DNA of 64,000 nucleotides from Candidatus Kaistia colombiensis (lineage in GTDB: Bacteria; Pseudomonadota; Alphaproteobacteria; Rhizobiales; Kaistiaceae): assembly GCA_029203105.1 (NCBI GenBank), contig CP119318.1:2246501-2310500 (forward strand), in the 5' to 3' direction. Shown here piece by piece: positions 17,070-25,451 of the stretch. The notes beneath the pieces are model-generated. The model did no database searches. It had not been told where the DNA came from and saw only the letters and a list, made by a program, of their open reading frames with translations. The position numbers were made by a program, and so were the translations under genes. Position 1 is the stretch's first letter; each line of letters opens with the position of its first letter.

Positions 17070-17822
17070 GTGGCTAACGATCCGATCCATCAGTTTCACA
17101 TCCAGGAATATTTCCCGCTCGGCCAGTTCGGCGGAATGGAATTCCATTTCACCAACTCTGCCTTCGCCATGGGTGCTACGGTCGCCATCGTGGTAGGCTT
17201 TCTCGTGCTCGCCACGGCGAAGCGGAGCCTGATCCCGGGCCGTCTCCAGTCGGTCGCCGAGTTGGCTTATGAGTTTGTCGCCGGCACGCTCCGATCGAGC
17301 GCCGGCAAGGAGGGGATGCGGTTCTTCCCCCTCGTATTCTCGCTGTTCATGTTCATTTTGGTGGCGAACTTCTTCGGAATGTTCCCCTATTTCATGACGG
17401 CGACCAGCCAGATCATCGTCACCTTCGCCCTGGCGATGACGGTCATGCTGACGGTCGTGATTTATGGCTTCATGCGCCATGGCTTCGGTTTCCTCGGCCT
17501 GTTCGTACCGAGCGGCGTGCCCATGGCGGTCGTGCCGCTGGTGTCGGCGATCGAGCTCATCTCGTTCCTGTCGCGTCCGATCAGCCTCTCGGTTCGTCTC
17601 TTCGGCAACATGCTGGCCGGTCACATCACGCTGAAGGTCTTCGCCGGCTTCGTCGCCAGCATGGCCTCGCTCGGCGCCATCGGCATTGGCGGCGCGATTC
17701 TGCCGCTGGCCATGACGGTCGGTCTGACGGCTCTCGAATTCCTGGTGGCATTCCTCCAGGCCTACATCTTCACGGTCCTTACCTGCATGTATCTGAACGA
17801 CGCCCTCCATCCCGGGCATTGA
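17070..17822 (+). CDS. atpB: F0F1 ATP synthase subunit a
   Basis: This 250-aa integral membrane protein forms the proton half-channels next to the c-ring. The essential arginine is in the conserved segment SVRLFGNMLAGH, and the last helices carry LEFLVAFLQAYIFTVLT. Five or six hydrophobic segments are visible. The N-terminus MANDPIHQFHIQEYFPL is typical of rhizobial subunit a. The start codon is GTG at 17070, with a GAAGGCGGG-like site upstream. It sits between atpI and atpE in the usual F0 order. Confidence 0.95.
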   Translation: MANDPIHQFHIQEYFPLGQFGGMEFHFTNSAFAMGATVAIVVGFLVLATAKRSLIPGRLQSVAELAYEFVAGTLRSSAGKEGMRFFPLVFSLFMFILVANFFGMFPYFMTATSQIIVTFALAMTVMLTVVIYGFMRHGFGFLGLFVPSGVPMAVVPLVSAIELISFLSRPISLSVRLFGNMLAGHITLKVFAGFVASMASLGAIGIGGAILPLAMTVGLTALEFLVAFLQAYIFTVLTCMYLNDALHPGH

Positions 17823-17884
17823 TCAGCAGGTCGGCGAAGGTACACGTTCTTCCAACCCGAAATTACGACTTCAAGGAGCATAAA

Positions 17885-18112
17885 ATGGAAGCGGAAGCTG
17901 CAAAGTTCATCGGTGCTGGTCTTGCCTGCTTCGGCATGGCCGGAACGGCTCTCGCCCTCGGCAACATCTTCTCGAGCTACCTGACGGGCGCCCTGCGCAA
18001 TCCGTCGGCTGCTGACGGCCAGTTCGGTCGCCTCATCCTCGGCTTCGCCGTGACGGAAGCGCTCGGCATCTTCTCGCTGCTCGTCGCTCTGCTCCTGCTC
18101 TTCGTGGTCTGA
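17885..18112 (+). CDS. atpE: F0F1 ATP synthase subunit c
   Basis: This 75-aa proteolipid consists of a hairpin of two transmembrane helices. The polar loop is ALRNPSA and the proton-carrying glutamate is in the second helix in AVTEALGIF. It assembles as an oligomeric ring that rotates in the membrane. A very strong ribosome-binding site AAGGAG precedes the ATG, consistent with the high c-subunit stoichiometry. Two hairpins follow before atpF', which could lower downstream expression. Confidence 0.97.
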   Translation: MEAEAAKFIGAGLACFGMAGTALALGNIFSSYLTGALRNPSAADGQFGRLILGFAVTEALGIFSLLVALLLLFVV

Positions 18113-18120
18113 TCCCGTCA

Positions 18121-18186
18121 GGCCGCCTCCGGGCGGCCGGGTGAAGCCTCATGCGGCGGCCTCGTGCCGTCGCATGTGTTTTAGTT
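18121..18186 (+). promoter_or_regulatory. Double hairpin between atpE and atpF' (possible attenuator / mRNA stabilizer)
   Basis: The first hairpin is a 7-bp GC stem (18121-18127 with 18132-18138, TCCG loop). The second is a 9-bp stem (18151-18159 with 18167-18175, one G-U pair) followed by the T-rich GTGTTTTAGTTT. The layout resembles a partial terminator that would favour atpE over the b subunits. The regulatory role is inferred. Confidence 0.5.
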
Positions 18187-18204
18187 TACGATCTGGGGTC
18201 TTCG

Positions 18205-18816
18205 ATGACTTGGTTCATCTCGCCTGCCCACGCCGAGGATGCCGCGCCCGCGTCGGCACCTGCCGTCGTTCCGCCGGCGCCGACTGAGACACATACCGAG
18301 GTCGGGCACGAGGCAGGGGGGAAGGCACCTTTCCCACCCTTCGACACGCAGAAGTACCCGTCGCAGATCCTTTGGTATGTGGTCTTCTTCGGCCTGCTTT
18401 ATCTGCTGATGAAGCGCTTCCTGGTGCCGCGGCTCAGCACCATCGTCGAGGGCCGCGCAGCGCGGATCGCCGGCGATATGGAAGAGGCACAGCGCCTTCG
18501 CGTCGAGTCCGACAAGGCACTCGGCACCTATGAGAAGGCCCTGGCCGACGCACGTACCTCCGCCCATGCCATCGCGCAGGCCGGAACGGACGAGGCGAAG
18601 GCTGCCGCCGTCAAGCAGCGTGCCGACATCGAGTCCTCGCTCACCGCGAAGCTCGAAGAGGCCGAAGCGCGAATCGGCGAGATCAAGGCGAAGGCTCTTG
18701 GCGACGTCGGCGCGATTGCCGAGGACGCCGCCGCTGCTGTTGTCGCAGCGCTGTCGGGCCAGCAGCCGAGCGCGGACGAGGTAGCATCCGCCGTCTCTTC
18801 CGTGTCGGCGAAGTAA
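18205..18816 (+). CDS. atpF': F0F1 ATP synthase subunit b'
   Basis: This 203-aa b' subunit of the peripheral stalk has an Ala/Pro-rich N-terminal segment, one transmembrane helix (QILWYVVFFGLLYLLMKRF) and then a long charged coiled coil rich in Ala, Glu and Lys. Having both b' and b is typical of alphaproteobacteria and other phototroph-type operons. With atpF it forms a heterodimer holding the F1 head. The ATG at 18205 is chosen because an upstream ATG at 18151 lies within the hairpin region. Confidence 0.93.
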   Translation: MTWFISPAHAEDAAPASAPAVVPPAPTETHTEVGHEAGGKAPFPPFDTQKYPSQILWYVVFFGLLYLLMKRFLVPRLSTIVEGRAARIAGDMEEAQRLRVESDKALGTYEKALADARTSAHAIAQAGTDEAKAAAVKQRADIESSLTAKLEEAEARIGEIKAKALGDVGAIAEDAAAAVVAALSGQQPSADEVASAVSSVSAK

Positions 18817-18829
18817 GAGGCGCAGAACC

Positions 18830-19315
18830 ATGCATATCGATGCTTCCTTTTTCGCTCTTGTCGGCCTGATCCTTTTCTTCGTGCTGCTGGCCTTCGTTGG
18901 CGTGCATACGAGCATCGGCAAGGCGCTCGACAAGCGCTCCGAGAGCATTGCCAAGGACCTGGACGACGCCAAGCGTCTCCGCGAGGAAGCGGCGGCTCTG
19001 CTCGCCGACTACCAGAAGCGGGCGCGCGAGGCCGAGGCCGAGGCACAGACCATCGTCGAGAAGGCACGCCGCGAAGCCGCGGCGCTGGCCGACGAGGCGA
19101 AGGTCCAGATGGAAGATTACGTCACGCGCCGCACCAAGATGGCCGAGGACAAGATCACCCAGGCCGAGCATCAGGCGCTGCAGGAAGTGAAGGCGCTTTC
19201 TGCCGATGTCGCGATTGCGGCGGCCGAGAAGATCCTGTCGGCCAAGCTCAAGGGCACGGCCGGCGCCGATCTGGTCGCTTCGTCGATTGCCGACGTGAAG
19301 AACCGCCTCAACTAA
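18830..19315 (+). CDS. atpF: F0F1 ATP synthase subunit b
   Basis: This 161-aa subunit has one N-terminal transmembrane helix (FFALVGLILFFVLLAFVGV) and a long amphipathic coiled coil ending in a delta-binding region (ADLVASSIADVKNRL). It forms the peripheral stalk with b'. It is the last gene of the F0 operon. Its stop overlaps the converging rnhB by 8 bp, and the operon terminator lies inside rnhB. Confidence 0.95.
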   Translation: MHIDASFFALVGLILFFVLLAFVGVHTSIGKALDKRSESIAKDLDDAKRLREEAAALLADYQKRAREAEAEAQTIVEKARREAAALADEAKVQMEDYVTRRTKMAEDKITQAEHQALQEVKALSADVAIAAAEKILSAKLKGTAGADLVASSIADVKNRLN

Positions 19316-20024
19316 CGAGGAATTCCTCGTCGAAACGATCCACGCCGTCGGCCCTGCCGGCGGCGTTTTCTTTTGTCAGCAGGGTGCGGATGGGCGCAAA
19401 GCTCGTCCGGTGCAGCGGGCAGGCGCCGAGGCTGGCGAGCGCGGCAAGATGGAAAGCCGTGCCGTAGCCGACATGGCGCTCGAAGCCATAGTCGGGATAG
19501 TGCGCCGCCGCGCGCACCATCATCCGGTCGCGCGCGACCTTCGCGACGATCGACGCGGCGGCGATCGACACCGAGCGGCCGTCGCCCTTGACGAACGCCT
19601 CGCCGCGGCAGACGATGCCCGGCGGCACGTCGATGCCGTCGACGATGACGTGGTCGGCAGCCAGCGGCAGCCCGTTGACGGCGCGCGCCATCGCCCAGAG
19701 CGTCGCCTGGCGGATGTTGGTGGTATCAATCCGCAGCACCGACGCCGCGACGACGGAGACATGCGCCGAGGCCATGATCTGTCCGAACAGGGCTTCCCGC
19801 GCGGCTGCCGTCAACTTCTTCGAATCGTTCAATCCCTCCGGAATGTTCTTCGGATCGAGGATCACCGCCGCCGCGACGACCGGGCCGGCGAGCGGACCAC
19901 GTCCGACCTCGTCGACGCCGGCGATGGCCTTGTGGCCAGCCCGGCGCAGGCGCCGCTCGATGGCGTCGGTGGGGACGGGCGGCAGCTCGAACAGGAGCGG
20001 CGATTCGGATTTGCGACGTGCCAT
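19308..20024 (-). CDS. rnhB: Ribonuclease HII
   Basis: This 238-aa RNase HII cleaves RNA of RNA-DNA hybrids and removes single ribonucleotides from DNA. The signature GVDEVGRGPLAGPV carries the two N-terminal acidic residues. Further catalytic acids are in VIVDGIDVP and the C-terminal ASIVAKVARDRMM region. The ATG at 20024 (MARRKSESPLLFEL) is the family start. An upstream extension would translate a dispersed repeat and was rejected. Its last codons form the stem of the atp operon terminator on the other strand. Confidence 0.95.
   Translation of the reverse strand: MARRKSESPLLFELPPVPTDAIERRLRRAGHKAIAGVDEVGRGPLAGPVVAAAVILDPKNIPEGLNDSKKLTAAAREALFGQIMASAHVSVVAASVLRIDTTNIRQATLWAMARAVNGLPLAADHVIVDGIDVPPGIVCRGEAFVKGDGRSVSIAAASIVAKVARDRMMVRAAAHYPDYGFERHVGYGTAFHLAALASLGACPLHRTSFAPIRTLLTKENAAGRADGVDRFDEEFLVS
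19343..19374 (+). terminator. Rho-independent terminator of the atp operon, inside rnhB
   Basis: A 10-bp stem (19343-19352 with 19356-19365, one T-G pair) and a 3-nt loop are followed by TTTTCTTTT at 19366-19374. It lies 28 bp after the atpF stop and within the 3' coding part of rnhB on the opposite strand. Confidence 0.8.
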
Positions 20025-20106
20025 GCGGTGAAATTCCTCGACACGGGTCGCGAATGCAAGGCGGCAGATTGGCGGGAAAGGATGTCGCCGCCTGGCTCTT
20101 GCGGGC

Positions 20107-20166
20107 TTTCGAGCGAAGTGGATACCGGTTCGCGTGAAGAAAACGCGATCAAACAAAGAGCTAGAG
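20107..20166 (-). repeat. Dispersed 60-bp repeat, copy B
   Basis: The reverse complement of 20107-20166 matches 62868-62927 with one difference (G for A in the GATCNCG stretch). It lies between rnhB and its divergent neighbour and is not inside a gene. It reads open in several frames, which explains spurious N-terminal extensions. Confidence 0.9.
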
Positions 20167-20172
20167 TCCAAG

Positions 20173-20204
20173 CAAAACGGGCGCCGGAAGGTCCGGACGC
20201 CCGT
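20173..20204 (-). terminator. Terminator of the 2OG-oxygenase gene
   Basis: A 12-bp stem (20177-20188 with 20192-20204, one bulged base at 20197) has an AGG loop. On the minus strand it ends in TTTT, downstream of the oxygenase gene. Confidence 0.7.
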
Positions 20205-20281
20205 CTAGTGGGATCTGCAGCGAGGGCCGCCGGTTGCTTGAAAGGGGATGCGAGCCGGTGGAGCTCGCCAGCCCCTTGCCG

Positions 20282-21067
20282 TCAGCCGCCCAGCTGGCGG
20301 AACTCATTCTTCAGGAAGTTGCCGACCCGCTTGCCACGGTTGCGCGCCTTCTGGAAGGCGGTCTGATCGACAAAATAGGTATGCAGGATGCTGTCGCGCG
20401 ACATCGGCAATTGGCCGGTCGGATCGACGGAGTGCCACGTATTGTCGCCGACCGCGAAGGCGTAGCCGTGATTCGGGATGAACTCCATCTGCTTCACCCG
20501 CGTGAACTTGCCGTCCGTTCCCTGGGAGGAGAACACCGTGCCGACGCCGTTCAGCGATTCGTCGCGCGGCAGGTAGAGCTGGACCGTGATGCCCTTCCAG
20601 TGCGTGTCAGTGTGCTCGGCGATCCGGTAGCCGGAGGTGTCGCGCGTCAGCATCGGGATCGGGAAGAAGTCGGCCGGCTTGTAGGCACTGCCGAAGCGGC
20701 GCTTCAGGCCGGGTCCCAGGCGCTCGACAAAGGCGTCGCGCACGGTATCCGAGCAGAGCGCGGCGCCGACCAGGTTCCAGAGCGCCTTCCGGCGACCCTC
20801 AAGGTGGCGCAGATACTCGGGGAAGAGGTCGACCTTGACGCGCGTCGAGCTGCCGTCATTGCGGATGTTGACGTTGCCGCGACCGGCGAGCGCCCGGAAA
20901 TGTCCGGCGGACGGCATCAGTTCCTGCATCTCGGCATAGGTATCGGCCGGGAAGATGCCGTCGAGGACGAGGTGGTAGAATGGTTCCTCGAAGGCTTCGG
21001 CCGAACGGATCGCCTGGGCGATGTGGTTGGTCAGATAGTTGAGATCCGTATGCGCGGACTTGAGCAC
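20282..21067 (-). CDS. 2-oxoglutarate/Fe(II)-dependent oxygenase-like protein
   Basis: This 261-aa protein is probably a non-heme iron oxygenase. It has the metal triad pattern HTD in RIAEHTDTHWKG, a distal His in DNTWHSVDP and a following Arg in MSRDSILHTYF that could hold 2-oxoglutarate, all in the expected order of a double-stranded beta-helix. The substrate is unknown. Related proteins are often linked to polysaccharide or glycan clusters, but no such cluster surrounds it. A strong terminator follows it, so it is probably a single-gene unit. Confidence 0.7.
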   Translation of the reverse strand: MLKSAHTDLNYLTNHIAQAIRSAEAFEEPFYHLVLDGIFPADTYAEMQELMPSAGHFRALAGRGNVNIRNDGSSTRVKVDLFPEYLRHLEGRRKALWNLVGAALCSDTVRDAFVERLGPGLKRRFGSAYKPADFFPIPMLTRDTSGYRIAEHTDTHWKGITVQLYLPRDESLNGVGTVFSSQGTDGKFTRVKQMEFIPNHGYAFAVGDNTWHSVDPTGQLPMSRDSILHTYFVDQTAFQKARNRGKRVGNFLKNEFRQLGG

Positions 21068-21176
21068 GGGCGCCTCGCATCAAGGGTTGCTGTTGGTGTC
21101 AGCTTAGTCGGCATAACCTGAGGGTGCAATTCCCCAAGGGAAAAGGCGCCCCGTCGTCGCGGGCCGAATTGCTTGC

Positions 21177-21929
21177 TTATTTCACCTTGAGGCGGATCGT
21201 CACCGCCCGCCCGCCGGCCTCCAGATCGACGCGGCGCACTTCGACCCCGGCCATCGTCTCCACGAGATCGACGAGCTTGCGGAAGCCATAGTTGCGCGGA
21301 TCGAAGTCCGGCATGCGCTTGGACAGGATTTGTCCGACCTGGCCGAGATGCGCCCAGCCGTCGTCGCCGGAGACATCCTCGATCGCGGCGAAGATATCGT
21401 CGCGCGGCAGGCGCGGCGCGGTCTTGGAGGGGGCCTTCGTTGCCTTGGCCGTCGAGCCATTGCCCTCCTGGCGTTCCTCGGCCAGGAGCAGGTCGCAATA
21501 GAAGAAGCGGTCGCAGGCGGCGACATAGGGCTTGGTCGATTTCTGCTCGCCAAAGCCATAGACGGCGAGGCCATCCTCGCGGATGCGGCTCGCCAGCGTC
21601 GTGAAGTCGCTGTCGCTGGACGCGATGCAGAAGCCGTCCAGCCCCTTCTCATGCAGCATGTCCATCGCTTCGATGGCGAGCTTCATGTCGGTGGCGTTCT
21701 TGCCGACGGCGGCCGGCGGCACGTGCACCGGCGTCAGCGCGTGCGAGTGGAGCAGGGGCTGCCACTGGTTCATCGCGCTCGACGCGAAATGGCCATAGAC
21801 CCGCCGGATGACAACGCGGCCGATGGTCGAGGCTTCGCGGATGATGATCGGCAGGAAGTCGGCGCGGACATTGTCGGCGTCGATCAACAGTGCCAGCTTC
21901 TGCGTCGCCCCGGGAACCTGATCCGCCAA
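21177..21929 (-). CDS. NYN domain (PIN-like) RNase with C-terminal OST-HTH/LOTUS domain
   Basis: In this 250-aa protein the N-terminal NYN domain shows acidic metal-binding positions in LLIDADNV, ATDMKLAIEAMD and ASSDSDF, as in the DUF88/LabA-like PIN-fold nucleases. After a Thr/Lys-rich linker, residues about 170-245 form an OST-HTH/LOTUS module (AHLGQVGQILSKRMPDF, YGFRKLVDLVETM), an RNA-binding fold also joined to NYN in other bacteria. A role in RNA cleavage or RNA surveillance is inferred. The target is unknown. Confidence 0.85.
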   Translation of the reverse strand: MADQVPGATQKLALLIDADNVRADFLPIIIREASTIGRVVIRRVYGHFASSAMNQWQPLLHSHALTPVHVPPAAVGKNATDMKLAIEAMDMLHEKGLDGFCIASSDSDFTTLASRIREDGLAVYGFGEQKSTKPYVAACDRFFYCDLLLAEERQEGNGSTAKATKAPSKTAPRLPRDDIFAAIEDVSGDDGWAHLGQVGQILSKRMPDFDPRNYGFRKLVDLVETMAGVEVRRVDLEAGGRAVTIRLKVK

Positions 21930-22041
21930 TTCTCACTCCGATCGTCGCGATGGAGACGCCTGTTGGACCGTGACGCGGCGCGCCTGCCACCAGAGCGCCA
22001 GATGCTTCCTCCTAGCACAAAAGCGGACGACCGCGGCGTTT

Positions 22042-23181
22042 TTAGAACAGGCTGAGCTGCGCCGGCGGCTGCACAGGCGGGGAAAACTGGTCGGTCCGGA
22101 GCTTCAGATGGCGGCGGTTCAAGCCGAGGCGCTGAGCAGCGATCTCGAAACGCCGGCCGATCTGCCAGGCATAGGGGCCTTCGCCCTTCTGCCGCTTGCC
22201 GAACTCGGCGTCGTAATCCTTGCCGCCGCGCATCGAGCGCAGCACTGAAAGGACATGGCGAAAGCGGTCCGGATAGTGCCGCAGCAGCCATTCCTTGAAG
22301 ATCTCGCTGACCTCGAGCGGCAGGCGCAACAAGACATAGCCGGCTTCGCTGGCGCCGGCCGCCGCCGCCGCGTCGAGAATGCGCTCGATCTCCGAATCGT
22401 TCAGTGCCGGAATCACCGGCGCGACCAGCACGCCGACCGGGACACCGGCGTCGGCGAGGCCGCGCAGCGCGTCGAGGCGACGGCCGGGCGTCGCCGCACG
22501 CGGCTCCATCTCGCGCGCCAGCTTGCGGTCGAGGGTGGTGATCGAGAGCGCCACCTTGGCGAGGCCGCGTTCGGCCATGCGGCCGAGAATGTCGACATCG
22601 CGTAGCACCAGCGCCGACTTGGTGACGATGCCGACGGGATGGTTGAAACGCTCCAGCACTTCGAGGATGTCGCGCATCATCCGATGCTGGCGCTCGATCG
22701 GCTGGTAGGGGTCCGTATTGGTGCCGATGGCGATCGTGCGCGGCTTGTAGCCCGGCGCCGAAAGCTCTTTCTCCAGCAGCTGCGCGGCGTCTGGCTTGTA
22801 GAAAAGCTTCGATTCGAAATCGAGCCCTGGCGACAGACCCATATAGGCGTGCGTCGGCCGGGCGAAGCAATAGGAGCAGCCGTGTTCGCAGCCGCGATAG
22901 GGATTGATCGACCGATCAAAGGCAAGGTCGGGCGAATCGTTGCGCGTGATGATCGTCCGCGCCTTTTCCGGCATGACCTCGGTCTTGAAGGGCGGCAGCT
23001 CGTCCAGCGTCTGCCAGCCGTCGTCGAACGGGATCGACTGGAATTTTTCAAAGCGCCCAGAGCCGTTGCTCTGGGCGCCACGTCCGCGTCGACGGTCAGG
23101 ATCGATCGACGCGGCCAGGGTGGGGTCTGCCGGCATCAGCAGCGGGTCGAGATGTGGAGGGAGGGAGCGGGCGAGTGACAT
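22042..23181 (-). CDS. PA0069-type radical SAM protein
   Basis: This 379-aa radical SAM enzyme has its 4Fe-4S cluster motif in YRGCEHGCSYCFARPTH (Cys spacing 3-2), as in the SplB/PA0069 group. A typical IAIGTNTDPYQP and LERFNHPVGIVTKS follow, with the HRMMRDIL region. The biochemical reaction of the PA0069 family is not established to my knowledge, and spore photoproduct repair is not expected in a non-sporulating bacterium. It is a single gene divergent from a glycosyltransferase. The start at 23181 gives an Arg/Gly-rich N-terminus. Confidence 0.85.
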   Translation of the reverse strand: MSLARSLPPHLDPLLMPADPTLAASIDPDRRRGRGAQSNGSGRFEKFQSIPFDDGWQTLDELPPFKTEVMPEKARTIITRNDSPDLAFDRSINPYRGCEHGCSYCFARPTHAYMGLSPGLDFESKLFYKPDAAQLLEKELSAPGYKPRTIAIGTNTDPYQPIERQHRMMRDILEVLERFNHPVGIVTKSALVLRDVDILGRMAERGLAKVALSITTLDRKLAREMEPRAATPGRRLDALRGLADAGVPVGVLVAPVIPALNDSEIERILDAAAAAGASEAGYVLLRLPLEVSEIFKEWLLRHYPDRFRHVLSVLRSMRGGKDYDAEFGKRQKGEGPYAWQIGRRFEIAAQRLGLNRRHLKLRTDQFSPPVQPPAQLSLF

Positions 23182-23294
23182 GGCTCAAGCCATACTCCCC
23201 CGATAAGAACAAAACAAGAACATTGTATCTTGCGACGCAACGTCCCGGCAGTTTCGTCTCGCGGTCGCAAAAAAGTCGGCCTAAGATCGAGACG

Positions 23295-23888
23295 ATGATC
23301 AGCGTGATCCTTTCCACTCGCAATGATGAAATGGCGTTGGCGCATGCGCTGGCGGCGCTCGTGCCGGCGGCTGCCGACGGCATGGTGCGCGAGGTGATCG
23401 TGGTCGATGCCCGGTCGACCGACGAGACGCTTGCCGTCGCCGATGCGGCCGGCTGCAAGATCTTCGTCGGTTCCGGCGATCGCGGCGCGGATCTGGCCGC
23501 AGGTGCCGCCGAGGCGCGTTCGGACTGGCTGCTGTTCCTGTCCCCCGATGTTATGCTGGAGCCCGGCTGGCAGCGCGAGGCGCGCGAATTCATCGACCGG
23601 TTGGCGCTGTCGGGGACGGGGGACAATCGCGCCGCATCCTTCCGCCATGCCAGCGCCGCCTTTGGCTGGCGCGCCCGCCTTTCCGAAATCCGGGCGTCGG
23701 TTCGGTCGCGCCTTTTTGCGTCGCCGTCGCACAAGGAGGGGCTGTTGGTGCCCGCCAGCCTTTATCGCGCCGTCGGCGGCCACCGGGCGAAACCCGGCAA
23801 TGCCGAGCGCGACCTTGCCCGTCGCATCGGCCGGGCCCGGCTGTCGTTCCTGCGCTCCCGCGCTGTGTCGCGGTCTGTCTTGGCCTGA
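23295..23888 (+). CDS. Family 2-like glycosyltransferase
   Basis: This 197-aa GT-A-type protein has an N-terminus MISVILSTRNDE (nucleotide-sugar binding strand), then VIVVDARSTDETL and an acidic SPDVMLEPGW region corresponding to the DxD-like metal site. It is short for the family, lacks membrane helices and resembles the small TIGR04283-like transferases. The acceptor is unknown. The ATG at 23295 is the family start, and an upstream frame is unsupported. It converges on moaB with an 18-bp gap. Confidence 0.75.
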   Translation: MISVILSTRNDEMALAHALAALVPAAADGMVREVIVVDARSTDETLAVADAAGCKIFVGSGDRGADLAAGAAEARSDWLLFLSPDVMLEPGWQREAREFIDRLALSGTGDNRAASFRHASAAFGWRARLSEIRASVRSRLFASPSHKEGLLVPASLYRAVGGHRAKPGNAERDLARRIGRARLSFLRSRAVSRSVLA

Positions 23889-23906
23889 CGGACTGTCTCG
23901 GCCTGA

Positions 23907-24461
23907 TCAGGCTCTCAGCTTGCCGCGCTTCAGATGCTCATCCAGGCGGGGCATGATCTCGACGAAATTGCAGGGCTGGCTGCGGTAGTCGAACTGCACG
24001 CAGATGATGCCGTCCCATGCGTCCTTGCAGGCGCCGGGCGACCCTGGAATCGAGAAGATGAAGGTCGAATTCGCGACGCCGGCCGTGGCGCGCGACTGGA
24101 TCGTCGATGTGCCGATCTTGTCGTAGCTGATGCGATGGAACACCGACGAGAAGCCGTCCATGCGCTTTTCGAACAGCGGCTCGACCGCTTCCGGCGTCAC
24201 GTCGCGCCCGGTGAAGCCGGTGCCGCCCGTCGTGATGACGGCGTCGATTTCGGGATCGTCGATCCAGCACGCGACGATCGCGCGGATCTCCTCGATATCG
24301 TCGGCGACGATCGCCCGTTCGGAGAGTATGTGGCCGGCCGCCGCGATCCGGTCGGCCAAGGTCTTGCCGGACTTGTCGTCTTCGAGCGAGCGCGTGTCCG
24401 ACACGGTGAGTACGGCGAAGTGGACGGGAACGAAAGGAAGGTTTTGGTCGGTCTTGGTCAT
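23907..24461 (-). CDS. moaB: Molybdenum cofactor biosynthesis protein MoaB
   Basis: This 184-aa MoaB/Mog-fold protein shows VLTVSDTRSLEDDKSGKTL at the N-terminus, TTGGTGFTGRDVTPEAV with the conserved Gly-rich molybdopterin-binding loop, and FSIPGSPGACKDAWD. It is thought to adenylylate molybdopterin before metal insertion. The C-terminus FVEIMPRLDEHLK is typical of the alphaproteobacterial type. No other moa gene is adjacent. Confidence 0.92.
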   Translation of the reverse strand: MTKTDQNLPFVPVHFAVLTVSDTRSLEDDKSGKTLADRIAAAGHILSERAIVADDIEEIRAIVACWIDDPEIDAVITTGGTGFTGRDVTPEAVEPLFEKRMDGFSSVFHRISYDKIGTSTIQSRATAGVANSTFIFSIPGSPGACKDAWDGIICVQFDYRSQPCNFVEIMPRLDEHLKRGKLRA

Positions 24462-24530
24462 GGCCGGATCCTCGTCATTCGCGCTGCAGCGGCACAGACA
24501 TATCCCTCGGCGAGGATAGAGGAAAGCGTA

Positions 24531-25451
24531 CTAGCTGCCGGCGGTCGTGGTGGCGACCACCCACCAGCGCGGATGGCTGGCGGAGATCGCGGCCGCGGCG
24601 CGCTCGGCCTCAATGATCGTGGCGAACAGGCCGAATGTCGTGGCGCCGGAGCCGGACATTCTCGCCAGCCGGCACCCTGCCGTGGCGCTCATTTCGGCGA
24701 GGATGTCCGCGATGACCGGCACGAGCGCGATGGCCGGCGCCTCGAGATCGTTGCGGGTCACTCCGAGCCAATCGGCGACGGCACAGGCGTCGGTGAAGAC
24801 GGGCGGGAATTCGGGCAGTGGCGGATTGTCGGCGCGGGCGAGTCCTCGGAAGACGGCCGGCGTCGCGACGGTGACCCCGGGATTGACCAGCACCATCGGC
24901 AGGGCCGGAAATTGGCGCAGGGGCTGGATCGCCTCGCCGATGCCGGTTGCCCGCAGCGGCGTCGAAGCGAGGCACATCGGCACGTCGGCGCCGAGGCGCG
25001 TCGTCAGCGCCAGAAGGGCGCCGGGTTCGGACGCGGGCAGGGGCGCCAGCTCTGCCAGCAGGCGGAGTGTCGCCGCCGCATCGGCCGAACCGCCGCCGAT
25101 GCCGGAAGCGACGGGCAGGCGCTTGGTGAGCCGGAGGTCGAGCCCGTCGATCCTGCCGCCTGCCGCCGCATGGGCGCGCACCGCGCGCAGGACCAGATTG
25201 TCGGGGCCGCTCTCGAGCCCGGCCGCGAAGGGGCCGGCGATCGCCAGACCGGGCTCGATTGCCAAGGGGCTGGCGATGGCCTCGATCGTGTCGCCGACAT
25301 GGGCAAACGCCACCAGGCTGTCGAGCCGGTGGTAGCCGTCGGAACGGCGGCCGGTGACGTGCAAGGCGAGATTGATCTTCGCCGGGGCGAAGGCCGATCC
25401 AAGCACGCGGCCGGGTTCGGCCCCGCGCCCGACGTCCTCAGACGAGGTCAC
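24531..25451 (-). CDS. ispE: 4-diphosphocytidyl-2-C-methyl-D-erythritol kinase
   Basis: IspE phosphorylates CDP-methylerythritol in the MEP isoprenoid pathway. The 306-aa GHMP kinase has FAPAKINLALHVTGRRSDGYH at the start, the Gly-rich ATP loop LPVASGIGGGSADAAA and the third motif MSGSGATTFGLF. Its ATG overlaps the stop of the TPR gene by 4 bp (ATGA), indicating coupled translation. ispB, for a polyprenyl diphosphate synthase that uses the pathway's product, lies just upstream on the same strand. Confidence 0.95.
   Translation of the reverse strand: MTSSEDVGRGAEPGRVLGSAFAPAKINLALHVTGRRSDGYHRLDSLVAFAHVGDTIEAIASPLAIEPGLAIAGPFAAGLESGPDNLVLRAVRAHAAAGGRIDGLDLRLTKRLPVASGIGGGSADAAATLRLLAELAPLPASEPGALLALTTRLGADVPMCLASTPLRATGIGEAIQPLRQFPALPMVLVNPGVTVATPAVFRGLARADNPPLPEFPPVFTDACAVADWLGVTRNDLEAPAIALVPVIADILAEMSATAGCRLARMSGSGATTFGLFATIIEAERAAAAISASHPRWWVVATTTAGS

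Noticed and set aside
20025..20171. N-terminal extension of RNase HII
   Set aside because: It translates repeat copy B and has no similarity to RNase HII. The family start is at 20024.
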